Part shown: in pieces, positions 7,583 through 15,155 of the stretch
How positions within the stretch are numbered: the stretch's first letter is position 1
How the letters are laid out: each line of letters starts with the position of its first letter
Assembly (NCBI GenBank): GCA_965649545.1
Contig: CBFGLF010000023.1
Coordinates: 1 to 19,265 of the forward strand
DNA: 19,265 nucleotides
Source: CABHOJ01 sp965649545
Lineage (GTDB): Bacteria > Pseudomonadota > Gammaproteobacteria > Burkholderiales > Methylophilaceae
Reading direction: 5' to 3'
The notes under the pieces: model-generated
The model's database searches: none
The model's input: the letters and a program-made list of their open reading frames with translations, nothing else
What the model was told of the DNA's origin: nothing
Position numbers and translations under genes: made by a program

Positions 7583-7936
7583 TCAGGGCTTAGGTTTCGG
7601 CATGCCTTCCTTGGCCATGTTGATCGAATACTTGGGGATCTCCACCACCAGATCCTGGTCGGCGACGATGGCCTGACAGGAGAGCCGGGATTTGGGTTCC
7701 AAGCCCCAGGCCTTATCCAGCAGGTCTTCTTCCTTGTCTTCCGCGGTATTGAGCGACTCGAAGCCCTCACGGACGATGACGTGGCATGTGGTGCAGGCGC
7801 AGGCCTGGTCACAGGCATGCTCGATGTCGATATCGTTCTGCAGCAGGGTCTCGCAGATCGACACGCCGGGTTTGGCGTCGATGGCGGCACCTTGCGGGCA
7901 GAGTTCCTGATGGGGCAGTACGATGATTTGGGGCAT
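7583..7936 (-). CDS. fdx: ISC-system [2Fe-2S] ferredoxin
   Basis: Adrenodoxin-like ferredoxin thought to supply electrons for cluster assembly on IscU. 117 residues. Cluster ligands are at Cys42, Cys48, Cys51 and Cys87 (EHACDQACACTTCH and RLSCQA), the same numbering as E. coli Fdx, including the extra conserved Cys46. The family signatures LPHQELCP and LDKAWGLEPKSRLSCQA are present. The C-terminus is slightly longer than in E. coli, ending in MAKEGMPKPKP. The start is 2 bases after the hscA stop. It is the last gene of the operon; no iscX follows, and a terminator comes next. Confidence 0.96.
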   Translation of the reverse strand: MPQIIVLPHQELCPQGAAIDAKPGVSICETLLQNDIDIEHACDQACACTTCHVIVREGFESLNTAEDKEEDLLDKAWGLEPKSRLSCQAIVADQDLVVEIPKYSINMAKEGMPKPKP

Positions 7937-7938
7937 GT

Positions 7939-9804
7939 CTATAGTTCCAGCGTATTGAGGTTCTGGCCCGCGAGGGCTTGTTTGACTGAGGCATCCATCC
8001 GGCGTGCGGCGAACGTCTCGGTCGCGTGATTGAGGGTATCGATCGCCTTGAGGATGGCCTGGCTATCGGTGCCCTGCGCGAGTTCCGCAAGAGTGAGCAT
8101 CTGCGATTCGATGGCTTTGAGTTCATCGGCGTCGAGCAGCGCGCTGTCCTTTTGCAAGGCGGCGACGATGGCTTCCAACAGGCGCTGCGCATCGACCTGG
8201 GCTTCGCGCAGTGCGCGTGCCTGCTTATCGATCTCCGCGCTGTTGAACGACGACTGCAGCATGCTGGTGATCTCGTCCTCGCTAAGTCCGTAGGACGGTT
8301 TCACCACGATGTTGGCCTCCACGCCGCTGGTCTGCTCACGTGCGGTGACGGACAGCAGGCCGTCCGCATCGACCTGGAAGGTCACACGGATACGGGCTGC
8401 GCCTGCCGCCATCGGTGGGATACCGCGCAATTCGAAACGCGCCAGCGATCGGCAATCGGATACGAGCTCGCGCTCACCCTGCACGACGTGGATACTCATC
8501 GCGGTCTGGCCGTCCTTGAACGTCGTGAAATCCTGCGCGCGTGCCACCGGCAGGGTGGAATTACGCGGGATGACCTTTTCCACCAAGCCGCCCATGGTTT
8601 CCAGCCCCAGCGACAGCGGGATCACGTCGAGCAACAGAAGGTCTTCATCGCTGCGGTTGCCGGCCAGTACATTGGCCTGGATGGCGGCGCCCAGCGCTAC
8701 CACCTTGTCAGGGTCCAGGTTGGTCAATGGCGCCTGGCCGAAGAATTCGGCGACGGCCTGGCGGATCTGCGGCATACGCGTCGCCCCGCCGACCATGACC
8801 ACGCCCTTGATATCCTCGATGCCCAGGCCGGCATCGCGAAGTGCCTTGCGGGTCGGGCTCAGGGTCTTGGACACCAGGTGCTGCGTGAGCCCGCTGAGCG
8901 TATCGCTGTCGAGCGTGATATCGATGACCTCACCGGTGCTGAGCACGCTGGTGATGCGCGCTTCGGCATGATCCGTCAGCCATTCCTTGGCTTCGCGCGC
9001 CTTGGTCAGCAGCATGCGCGTGTCTTTATCATTGATGGGCGGGAGCTTGGTCTGTTCCAATACCCAGCAGAAGATGCGGCGGTCGAAGTCGTCGCCGCCG
9101 AGGGCCGAGTCGCCATTGGTCGCGAGCACTTCGAACACGCCTTTGGAGAGTCGCAGGATGGAGATGTCGAAGGTGCCGCCACCGAGGTCGTAGATGACGT
9201 AGACGCCTTCGGACGCGTTATCGAGACCATAAGCCACCGCGGCAGCGGTCGGCTCGTTGAGCAGGCGCAGTACGGTCAGGCCGGCGAGTCTGGCGGCATC
9301 CTTGGTCGCCTGACGTTGGGCGTCGTCGAAGTAGGCCGGTACCGTGATGACCGCCCCGGCGAGTTCGCCGCCAAGGGACTTTTCGGCGCGGGCTTTCAAG
9401 ACTTTCAGGATCTCGGCCGAGACCTCGACCGGGCTCTTGATGCCTGCACGGGTCTGGAGCTGCACCATGCCCGGCGTATCGACGAAGTGATAGGGTAGGT
9501 GACCGACATCGGCGATGTCCTTGAGACCGCGCCCCATGAAGCGTTTCACCGAGACGATGGTGTTCTGTGGATCGATGCTTTGCTGGGCTTGCGCCTTGTA
9601 GCCGACCTCGACCTGCTCATCGGCCAGATAATGGACGACGGAAGGCAGTAGCGCATGGCCTTGTTCGTCGTGCAGCACGGTGCTCATCCCGCTACGCACG
9701 GTAGCGACCAGTGAATTGGTCGTGCCGAGGTCGATGCCGACGGCCAGCTTGTGCTGATGCGGTGCGGCGCTCATGCCGGGTTCTGCGATCTGTAGTAATG
9801 CCAT
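7939..9804 (-). CDS. hscA: Fe-S assembly Hsp70 chaperone HscA
   Basis: Specialised Hsp70 that uses ATP hydrolysis, stimulated by HscB, to release clusters from IscU. 621 residues, against 616 in E. coli. The opening MALLQIAEPGMSAAPHQ is typical of HscA. ATPase motifs: GIDLGTTNS at 23-31, VITVPAYFDDAQRQ from about 152, DLGGGTFD at 206-213, and VGGATRMPQIR further on. The substrate-binding domain follows. Its known target motif, LPPVK, is present in the IscU of this window. The gene lies 35 bases after hscB and 2 bases before fdx. Confidence 0.97.
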   Translation of the reverse strand: MALLQIAEPGMSAAPHQHKLAVGIDLGTTNSLVATVRSGMSTVLHDEQGHALLPSVVHYLADEQVEVGYKAQAQQSIDPQNTIVSVKRFMGRGLKDIADVGHLPYHFVDTPGMVQLQTRAGIKSPVEVSAEILKVLKARAEKSLGGELAGAVITVPAYFDDAQRQATKDAARLAGLTVLRLLNEPTAAAVAYGLDNASEGVYVIYDLGGGTFDISILRLSKGVFEVLATNGDSALGGDDFDRRIFCWVLEQTKLPPINDKDTRMLLTKAREAKEWLTDHAEARITSVLSTGEVIDITLDSDTLSGLTQHLVSKTLSPTRKALRDAGLGIEDIKGVVMVGGATRMPQIRQAVAEFFGQAPLTNLDPDKVVALGAAIQANVLAGNRSDEDLLLLDVIPLSLGLETMGGLVEKVIPRNSTLPVARAQDFTTFKDGQTAMSIHVVQGERELVSDCRSLARFELRGIPPMAAGAARIRVTFQVDADGLLSVTAREQTSGVEANIVVKPSYGLSEDEITSMLQSSFNSAEIDKQARALREAQVDAQRLLEAIVAALQKDSALLDADELKAIESQMLTLAELAQGTDSQAILKAIDTLNHATETFAARRMDASVKQALAGQNLNTLEL

Positions 9805-9839
9805 GGCTTTGCGTGTTCTTCTTCGGCTTGTAGGTACGT

Positions 9840-10361
9840 TCAGTCTTCCAGCTTGGCGATCGTATGCTCGATGTCGCTGCGCATCTTGTCGATGAAACTC
9901 AACTTGCGGACGATCTCGGCGGCTGCGCCGTGATCCTGCTGTTCGTCCAGTGCGACATGTAAATCCTCATGCAAGGCTTTGGCTTGCTGGCGCATCTGCT
10001 GCAGCAAATGGTCGAGGGCGTCGACATCCCCTGCGTCTTCCGCTTCTTCGATCGCCTCCCGCCACTCCATCTGCAGCATGAGGAAATCGGCGGGCATGGC
10101 GGTGTTGCTCTCTTCTTGCGTGTCGATATCCTGGATCTTCAACAGGTAACGTGCACGGGCGGTCGGGTGTTTCAGCGTCTGGTAAGCCTCATTGGCCTGC
10201 GTGGCCAGCTGCATCGAGCGCAAGCGCTCGGCGGGCGTGCTGGTCACGAAACGGTCAGGATGCACCTCGCTCTGGATCTTGCGGAAATGCTGGTCCAGCA
10301 TATCGAGGTCGATGGCGAACCGGACAGGCAGGCCTAGCAGTTCAAAATGATTCTTTAACAT
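9840..10361 (-). CDS. hscB: Fe-S assembly J-domain co-chaperone HscB
   Basis: J-protein that brings IscU to HscA and stimulates its ATPase. 173 residues from ATG 10361 (MLKNHFELLGLP), with GGA upstream. An in-frame TTG at 10379 could add six residues but is less likely. The J domain covers about residues 1-75 with the HPD motif in EVHPDRF. The C-terminal helical IscU-binding domain covers about 85-173 and ends in AAAEIVRKLSFIDKMRSDIEHTIAKLED, like E. coli HscB (171 residues). Repeat element R1 fills the gap between iscA and this gene. Confidence 0.95.
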   Translation of the reverse strand: MLKNHFELLGLPVRFAIDLDMLDQHFRKIQSEVHPDRFVTSTPAERLRSMQLATQANEAYQTLKHPTARARYLLKIQDIDTQEESNTAMPADFLMLQMEWREAIEEAEDAGDVDALDHLLQQMRQQAKALHEDLHVALDEQQDHGAAAEIVRKLSFIDKMRSDIEHTIAKLED

Positions 10362-10387
10362 CGGGATTCCAGCAATCAAGCCGTGTC

Positions 10388-10493
10388 AGAGCCAAGTGCG
10401 ATCGCTAGGCGGTAAGGAAGGATCAGCGCAGACAGTACATCAAGTACGGCAAGCTGATGATGACGCAACCAACAACGCAAGCGGCTTGGCTCT
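10388..10493. repeat. Structured intergenic element R1 (iscA-hscB gap)
   Basis: Pairs with element R2 at 11260-11346, in inverted orientation. Outer stem: AGAGCCAAG (10388-10396) with CTTGGCTCT (10485-10493). Inner stem: ATCAGC (10422-10427) with GCTGAT (10453-10458). A GTAC/GTAC stem (10435-10438 with 10444-10447) closes the loop ATCAA. On the minus strand the unpaired conserved strands read GTTGTTGGTTGCGTCATC, TTGCCGTACTTGAT plus GTACTGTCTGC, and CCTTCCTTACCGCCTA. Those strands match R2 at most positions, whereas the two stems differ in sequence but stay paired. It begins 8 bases after the iscA stop and ends 27 bases before the hscB start. Confidence 0.85.
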
Positions 10494-10501
10494 AGCGTGG
10501 A

Positions 10502-10825
10502 TTAAACGGTGAAGCTCTCGCCACACCCGCACTCGTCTTTCACATTCGGGTTGATGAACTTGAAGCCTTCGTTCAACCCCTCTTTGGTGAAATCGAGTTC
10601 CGTACCGTCGATATAGACCAGGCTCTTGGGATCGACCAGCACCTTCACGCCGTGGCTCTCGAAGGCGACGTCTTCCGGGTTCGCCTCGTCGACGAATTCC
10701 AGCGTGTAAGCCATGCCGGAGCAACCGGTGGTCTTGACGCCCAGGCGCAGGCCTACGCCCTTGCCGCGATTGGCCAGGAATTTATGGACACGGCTGGCCG
10801 CGGTTTCGGTCAGGGTGATCGCCAT
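10502..10825 (-). CDS. iscA: A-type Fe-S carrier protein IscA
   Basis: Binds iron or a cluster and passes it to target proteins. 107 residues, the same length as E. coli IscA. Conserved ligands Cys35 (TTGCSGMAY), Cys99 and Cys101 (DECGCGESF) are all present. The start ATG 10825 lies 3 bases after the iscU stop, so translation is probably coupled. Confidence 0.97.
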   Translation of the reverse strand: MAITLTETAASRVHKFLANRGKGVGLRLGVKTTGCSGMAYTLEFVDEANPEDVAFESHGVKVLVDPKSLVYIDGTELDFTKEGLNEGFKFINPNVKDECGCGESFTV

Positions 10826-10828
10826 GAT

Positions 10829-11227
10829 CTACGCCGCTTCCTTTTTGCCGGCTTGCTTGGACTGCAGGTCTGCCACCGCCGCCTTGATGGCATCTTCCGC
10901 CAGCACCGAGCAGTGGATCTTCACTGGCGGCAGGGCGAGTTCTTCAGCGATCGCGGAGTTCTTGATCTCGGCTGCCTGATCCAGCGATTTGCCTTTCAGC
11001 CACTCGGTCACGAGCGAGCTCGAGGCGATGGCGGAACCGCAACCGTAAGTCTTGAACTTTGCATCTTCGATGATGCCTTGCTCATTGACCTTGATCTGCA
11101 GCTTCATCACGTCGCCGCAGGCAGGCGCGCCGACCATGCCGGTGCCGACTTGCGGATCGTTCTTGTCGAGCGACCCGACGTTACGCGGGTTTTCGTAGTG
11201 GTCTAATACTTTGTCTGAATATGCCAT
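10829..11227 (-). CDS. iscU: Fe-S cluster scaffold protein IscU
   Basis: Scaffold on which the desulfurase and ferredoxin build the cluster. 132 residues. Ligands Cys37, Asp39 (APACGDV), Cys63 (TYGCGSA), His105 and Cys106 (KIHCSV) are in place. The HscA recognition motif LPPVK occupies 99-103. The start is supported by AGGAGA 8 bases upstream. The C-terminus has a short Ala/Lys extension (QSKQAGKKEAA). Element R2 lies between this gene and iscS, so iscU has an unusually long leader within the operon. Confidence 0.98.
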   Translation of the reverse strand: MAYSDKVLDHYENPRNVGSLDKNDPQVGTGMVGAPACGDVMKLQIKVNEQGIIEDAKFKTYGCGSAIASSSLVTEWLKGKSLDQAAEIKNSAIAEELALPPVKIHCSVLAEDAIKAAVADLQSKQAGKKEAA

Positions 11228-11259
11228 GTTGTTTCTCCTAAACGCACTTCTGATACTTC

Positions 11260-11346
11260 ACAAAATCGTTGTTGGCTTCGTCATCGACGGCTTGCCGTAC
11301 TAGATGTACTGTCTGCGCCGTCTCTTTCTTGCCGCCTAGATTTTGT
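11260..11346. repeat. Structured intergenic element R2 (iscS-iscU gap)
   Basis: Second copy of the element described at 10388-10493, in the opposite orientation. Outer stem: ACAAAATC (11260-11267) with GATTTTGT (11339-11346). Inner stem: GACGGC (11286-11291) with GCCGTC (11317-11322). GTAC/GTAC (11297-11300 with 11306-11309) closes the loop TAGAT. Unpaired conserved strands on the plus strand: GTTGTTGGCTTCGTCATC, TTGCCGTACTAGAT plus GTACTGTCTGC, and TCTTTCTTGCCGCCTA. Against R1 they match by eye at 16 of 18, 24 of 25 and 13 of 16 positions. Three of six inner-stem pairs are changed with compensation on the other side. Confidence 0.85.
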
Positions 11347-11373
11347 CTCGTCTCCGAACTGCTTAGCTCACTG

Positions 11374-12588
11374 TTAATGTGCTGCCCATTGGACAGAATT
11401 CAAGTCAATCCCATCTTGATACATTTCCCAAAGCGGCGACAGTTCGCGCAGCTTGCCGATCTTGCTCTTCATCAGTTCGATGGTGTAATCGACTTCTTCC
11501 TCGGTCGTGAAGCGGCCGATGGAGAAGCGGATCGAGCTATGCGCCAGTTCGTCGGAACGGCCCAGCGCACGCAGCACATAGGATGGTTCCAGGCTGGCGG
11601 AGGTACACGCCGAGCCGGAAGACACCGCGATATCCTTGACCGCCATGATCAGCGATTCGCCTTCGACATAGTTGAAGCTGATGTTGAGGTTGTGCGGCAC
11701 GCGTTGCTTGAGGTCGCCGTTGACATAGACTTCCTCGATATCCTGCAGGCCGGTCAACAGGCGGTCACGCAGGCGACGGATGCGCGCGTTCTCTAGTTCC
11801 ATCTCTTCGCGGGCGATACGGAAGGCCTCGCCCATGCCGACGATCTGGTGTGTCGCTAGCGTGCCGGAACGGAAACCGCGTTCCTGGCCACCGCCGTGGA
11901 TCTGCGCCTCGAGGCGGATACGGGGTTTGCGGCGTACGTAGAGCGCGCCGATGCCTTTCGGGCCATAGGTCTTGTGCGCGGAGAAGCTCATGAGATCGAC
12001 TGGCAGTTTCTCCAGGTCGATCGTGACCTTGCCGGTGGCCTGGGCTGCATCCACATGGAAGATCACATTGTTGGCGCGGCACAGGTTGCCGATCGCTTCG
12101 ATGTCCTGAATGACGCCAATCTCGTTGTTGACCAGCATGACGGAAGCTAGCACGGTATCCGGGCGGATCGCCGCCTTGAACTTCTCGATGTCGATCAGGC
12201 CGTCCGGCTCCGGTTGCAGGTAGGTCGCTTCGAAACCGACACGCTCGAGTTCGCGTACGGCATCGATGACCGCTTTGTGTTCGGTCTGGACGGTGATGAT
12301 GTGCTTGCCTTTGCCGCTATAGAAATGCGCCGCACCCTTGATCGCCAGGTTGTTGGATTCGGTGGCGCCGGACGTCCAGACGATCTCGCGTGGATCGGCA
12401 TTGACCAGGCGGGCCACTTCCTCACGGGCATTCTCGACCGCCTTCTCCGCGGTCCAGCCGAAGGAATGGCTGCGCGAAGCGGGGTTGCCGAAATGCTCGG
12501 TGATAAAGGGGATCATCGCCTCGGCGACGCGTGGGTCGACCGGCGTCGTCGCGGAGTAGTCCAGATAGATCGGTGTATGTACAGTCAT
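11374..12588 (-). CDS. iscS: Cysteine desulfurase IscS
   Basis: PLP enzyme that converts cysteine to alanine and hands persulfide sulfur to IscU and other acceptors. 404 residues from ATG 12588, exactly the E. coli length. This start is chosen over an in-frame start at 12609 because GAGGAAA lies just upstream. The PLP lysine is Lys206 (SFSAHKTYGP) and the active-site cysteine Cys328 lies in SSGSACTSASLEPSYVL. The C-terminal IscU-binding tail SPLWEMYQDGIDLNSVQW is conserved, which identifies this copy and not its neighbour as the housekeeping IscS. It begins 10 bases after the stop of the upstream desulfurase. Confidence 0.97.
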   Translation of the reverse strand: MTVHTPIYLDYSATTPVDPRVAEAMIPFITEHFGNPASRSHSFGWTAEKAVENAREEVARLVNADPREIVWTSGATESNNLAIKGAAHFYSGKGKHIITVQTEHKAVIDAVRELERVGFEATYLQPEPDGLIDIEKFKAAIRPDTVLASVMLVNNEIGVIQDIEAIGNLCRANNVIFHVDAAQATGKVTIDLEKLPVDLMSFSAHKTYGPKGIGALYVRRKPRIRLEAQIHGGGQERGFRSGTLATHQIVGMGEAFRIAREEMELENARIRRLRDRLLTGLQDIEEVYVNGDLKQRVPHNLNISFNYVEGESLIMAVKDIAVSSGSACTSASLEPSYVLRALGRSDELAHSSIRFSIGRFTTEEEVDYTIELMKSKIGKLRELSPLWEMYQDGIDLNSVQWAAH

Positions 12589-12598
12589 CTTTGTTTCC

Positions 12599-13750
12599 TC
12601 ATACCGCAATCGCGGTTAATCTTTTCAATCGTTGTAATTCGTTTTCCAGTACCTGCAGGAAGGCTTCCACCTGCGGCATCTCGTTGCCTGCGCCGAAGCT
12701 GACGCGGATCGCGCCGCGCGCCAGGTCAGGCTGGATGCCCATCGCCAGTAACACGTGGCTAGGTTCGGTGCTGTCGCTGGAACAGGCTGAGCCGCTCGCG
12801 ACGGCGTAGCCTTTCCTGTCCAGCGCCATTACCAAGGTCTCGCCTTCGATCTCAGGGAAAGCGAAGAAACTGGTGTTCGGGATGCGTTCCGCATCCGCGC
12901 CGAAGATCTGGGCGCCCATGGCGCGTAAACCGTTCTCCAGCCGATCCCTCAACTGCCGTACCAGGCCGGTCCGTTGGACCAGTTCCTGTTTGATCAATTC
13001 GCAAGCGGCGCCGAAACCGACGATCGCTGCGACGTTCTCAGTGCCGCTACGCAAGCCTTTTTCCTGACCGCCGCCGTAAAGCACCGGCTGGATATCCACA
13101 CGCTTGTCCAGTATCAGCGCACCTGCGCCTTGTGGGCCGTTGATCTTGTGCGAAGACAAGGTCATGGCATGGACATTGAGGTCGGCAAAGTCCAGTTTGA
13201 TCTTGCCCAGTGCCTGCACCGCATCCGTATGCACGTAAGCACCGCCCTGGCGGGCCTGTTCGGCGATGGCCGGCAGGTCCTGGATCACGCCGGTCTCGTT
13301 GTTCACGAGCATCACGGATACCACGCTCGTATCCACGTTCAATACATCCCGCAGGACAGCGGGATCGGCCTTGCCGTGACTATCGGTCGGCAGTGTTTGC
13401 AATTGCCAGCCACGCTGTTGCATGGCCAGTGCAGGGCGGGTCACGCATGGGTGCTCGATGGCACTGATGACGATCTGGCTCTGCCCGTAGCGACCGGCGA
13501 TGCCGGTGACCGCGAGATTGTTGGATTCGGTGCCACCCGAGGTGAAGACCACCTGCGAGGGATGTGCACCGACGGCATCCGCGACCTGTTCGCGCGCATG
13601 ATCGATCGCCTGGCGCGACGCGCGGCCGAAACTGTGGCGGCTGGTGGCGTTGCCATGCTGCTCCGACAGGTAAGGCAGCATCGCTTGCAATACGCGGCTG
13701 TCCAGCACCGTCGTGCCGTTATGATCGAAATAGGTGGCGCTGCTCGACAT
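12599..13750 (-). CDS. Second cysteine desulfurase (NifS/IscS-like paralogue)
   Basis: Class V aminotransferase-fold desulfurase of 383 residues, between iscR and iscS. The cofactor-associated residues are present: GGTESNNLA near 72-80, His100 (SAIEHPCV) and PLP lysine Lys202 (LSSHKINGPQ). The active-site loop carries Cys323 in GSACSSDSTEPSHVL. It differs from the neighbouring IscS in that the loop has CSSDSTEP where IscS has CTSASLEP, and in that it lacks the SPLWEMY tail. It is therefore closer to NifS/IscS2-type desulfurases of unknown acceptor. No clear ribosome binding site precedes ATG 13750, which lies 13 bases after the iscR stop, so coupling is likely. The gene symbol is left open because the partner protein is unknown. 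Confidence 0.92.
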   Translation of the reverse strand: MSSSATYFDHNGTTVLDSRVLQAMLPYLSEQHGNATSRHSFGRASRQAIDHAREQVADAVGAHPSQVVFTSGGTESNNLAVTGIAGRYGQSQIVISAIEHPCVTRPALAMQQRGWQLQTLPTDSHGKADPAVLRDVLNVDTSVVSVMLVNNETGVIQDLPAIAEQARQGGAYVHTDAVQALGKIKLDFADLNVHAMTLSSHKINGPQGAGALILDKRVDIQPVLYGGGQEKGLRSGTENVAAIVGFGAACELIKQELVQRTGLVRQLRDRLENGLRAMGAQIFGADAERIPNTSFFAFPEIEGETLVMALDRKGYAVASGSACSSDSTEPSHVLLAMGIQPDLARGAIRVSFGAGNEMPQVEAFLQVLENELQRLKRLTAIAV

Positions 13751-13763
13751 GACGATGGAACGC

Positions 13764-14237
13764 TTAAGCCGCTATCGAGGCGATCTTTGGCTGCAAGGTG
13801 CAGGGATGGCTTTCCATCACCAGCTTTTTGCCATGCTGTTGCGAGGCCACCAGATCCGACAGGGAAACGCCGGACAAGTACTCCAGGATCTTGCTGTTCA
13901 GGCTGGCCCAGAGGTCATGGGTCATGCAGCGACTTTCGCCACGGCAGTTCTCCTGGCCGCCACATTGGGTGGCGTCGATCAGTTCATCCACAGCGGAGAT
14001 GATGTGGGAAACCGAGATCTCGTCTTTCTGTTTGGCCAGCTTGTAGCCGCCGCCGGGGCCGCGAACGCTCTTGACGAGTCCGTTGCGACGCAAACGACTG
14101 AACAGCTGTTCCAGGTACGAAAGCGAGATGCCCTGACGTTCGCTGATACCGGCCAGCGTGACCGGTTTGTCGGTCTCGTGCATGGCGAGGTCGAGCATCG
14201 CGGTGACGGCAAAACGGCCTTTGGTGGTTAATCGCAT
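13764..14237 (-). CDS. iscR: Fe-S cluster-responsive transcriptional regulator IscR
   Basis: Rrf2-family winged-helix regulator that carries a [2Fe-2S] cluster and represses the isc operon when clusters are plentiful. 157 residues. The DNA-binding domain covers about 1-60 (MRLTTKGRFAVTAMLDLA; SLSYLEQLFSRLRRNGLVKSVRGPGGGY). Cluster ligands Cys92, Cys98, Cys104 and His107 lie in QCGGQENCRGESRCMTHDLW, at the same numbering as E. coli IscR. It is the first gene of the isc block proper, and a type-1-like operator covers its predicted promoter. Confidence 0.97.
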   Translation of the reverse strand: MRLTTKGRFAVTAMLDLAMHETDKPVTLAGISERQGISLSYLEQLFSRLRRNGLVKSVRGPGGGYKLAKQKDEISVSHIISAVDELIDATQCGGQENCRGESRCMTHDLWASLNSKILEYLSGVSLSDLVASQQHGKKLVMESHPCTLQPKIASIAA

Positions 14238-14324
14238 TGCGGTAGTTTCCTAAAATGTCCGGGTGGGCGCTGCGCTGTTAAGAATCAATATCGGCGCGGG
14301 ATTCCACACTAAAACCAAAGCGGA

Positions 14325-14357
14325 ATCTTATAATACCCTAACAGTTTAGTCAACTAT
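14325..14357 (-). promoter_or_regulatory. iscR promoter with IscR type-1-like operator, overlapping the 3' end of cysE
   Basis: Minus strand: TTGACT (14353-14348) and TAAGAT (14330-14325) are 17 bases apart. The -35 lies inside a 25-base segment (14357-14333) that begins ATAGTTGACT and ends GGGTAT. By eye it fits the E. coli IscR type-1 consensus (ATASYYGACT, five bases, AGTCRRSTAT) at about 21 of 25 positions, the left half best. The cysE stop codon TAA occupies 14348-14346, within the site. Confidence 0.75.
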
Positions 14358-15098
14358 TTTATTGAGATAGTTCACATCGAATGCTTTGCCGACTTCGGCG
14401 TCGGTTTCGACATCGGCGCCCAGTTTGGCCAGCTGCTCCATGACTTCCTGCAGGCGCTGGTCCTGCTTGGCGGCATGGTCCAGCAGGGCATGGATGGCCT
14501 GGGTCATCGGGTCCTGATTATCCTGGCCGACGGCATAGGCGGAGAACCCGATCTTTTCCGCCATCTGGTCACGCTGCTGAGTCTTTTCCTGGTCGACCAG
14601 ACGCGCCGGGATGCCGACGGCGGTCGCGCCTTCAGGGACATCCTTGACCACGACGGCGTTGGAGCCGATCTTGGCATCGGCACCGATGGTGATCGGACCC
14701 AGCACCTTCGCGCCGGCGCCGATGACCACGCCGCGCTCCAGCGTCGGGTGGCGCTTGCCCTTGTTCCAGGAAGTGCCGCCGAGGGTGACGCCGTGATAGA
14801 GCGTGCAATCGTCACCGATGACGGCTGTCTCGCCGATGACCACGCCCATGCCGTGGTCGATGAAGACGCGGCGGCCGATGGTCGCGCCCGGATGGATCTC
14901 GATGCCGGTGAGCCAGCGGGCGATGTGCGAGCTGAATCGGGCGATCCAGTACCAGCGATGCGCCCACAGCCAATGCGAGAAGCGGTGCATGATCAGGGCA
15001 TGGACGCCGGGATAGGTCGTGAGGATCTCCCAGCGCGTGCGGGCGGCGGGGTCACGGTCGAAAACGACGGAGATGTCCTCTTTCAAATGATTGAACAT
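14346..15098 (-). CDS. cysE: Serine O-acetyltransferase
   Basis: Makes O-acetylserine from serine and acetyl-CoA, the committed step of cysteine synthesis. 250 residues of the shorter SAT type. The N-terminal helical part covers about 1-65. The hexapeptide-repeat beta-helix runs from IEIHPGATIGRRVFIDHGMGVVIGETAVIG to AVGIPARLVD; His82 in the DHG turn is the probable catalytic histidine. A helical tail of roughly 75 residues follows, ending NKIVD. Many SATs end in isoleucine, which docks into cysteine synthase; here the last residue is Asp. The ribosome binding site is weak. It stands just upstream of iscR, where its product feeds the two desulfurases, and an IscR-type site lies in front of it. 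Confidence 0.94.
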   Translation of the reverse strand: MFNHLKEDISVVFDRDPAARTRWEILTTYPGVHALIMHRFSHWLWAHRWYWIARFSSHIARWLTGIEIHPGATIGRRVFIDHGMGVVIGETAVIGDDCTLYHGVTLGGTSWNKGKRHPTLERGVVIGAGAKVLGPITIGADAKIGSNAVVVKDVPEGATAVGIPARLVDQEKTQQRDQMAEKIGFSAYAVGQDNQDPMTQAIHALLDHAAKQDQRLQEVMEQLAKLGADVETDAEVGKAFDVNYLNKIVD

Positions 15099-15155
15099 AG
15101 TGGGGAGTTGTCGTGAGGTCAGCCTTTGCGGCGCCCCATCCTCTGCCTTGAATGA

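Noticed and set aside
8026..9498. 490-codon plus-strand reading frame opposite hscA
   Set aside because: Antisense shadow of a high-GC Hsp70 gene, rich in His, Arg, Gln and Gly, with no family motif.
10388..11346. The repeated elements as a CRISPR array or as Rho-independent terminators
   Set aside because: There are only two copies, inverted and about 800 bases apart, with no spacers; the stems are not followed by U-tracts and lie within a continuous operon.
12974..14002. 342-codon plus-strand frame across the second desulfurase and iscR
   Set aside because: Crosses two firmly identified minus-strand genes and shows no domain.
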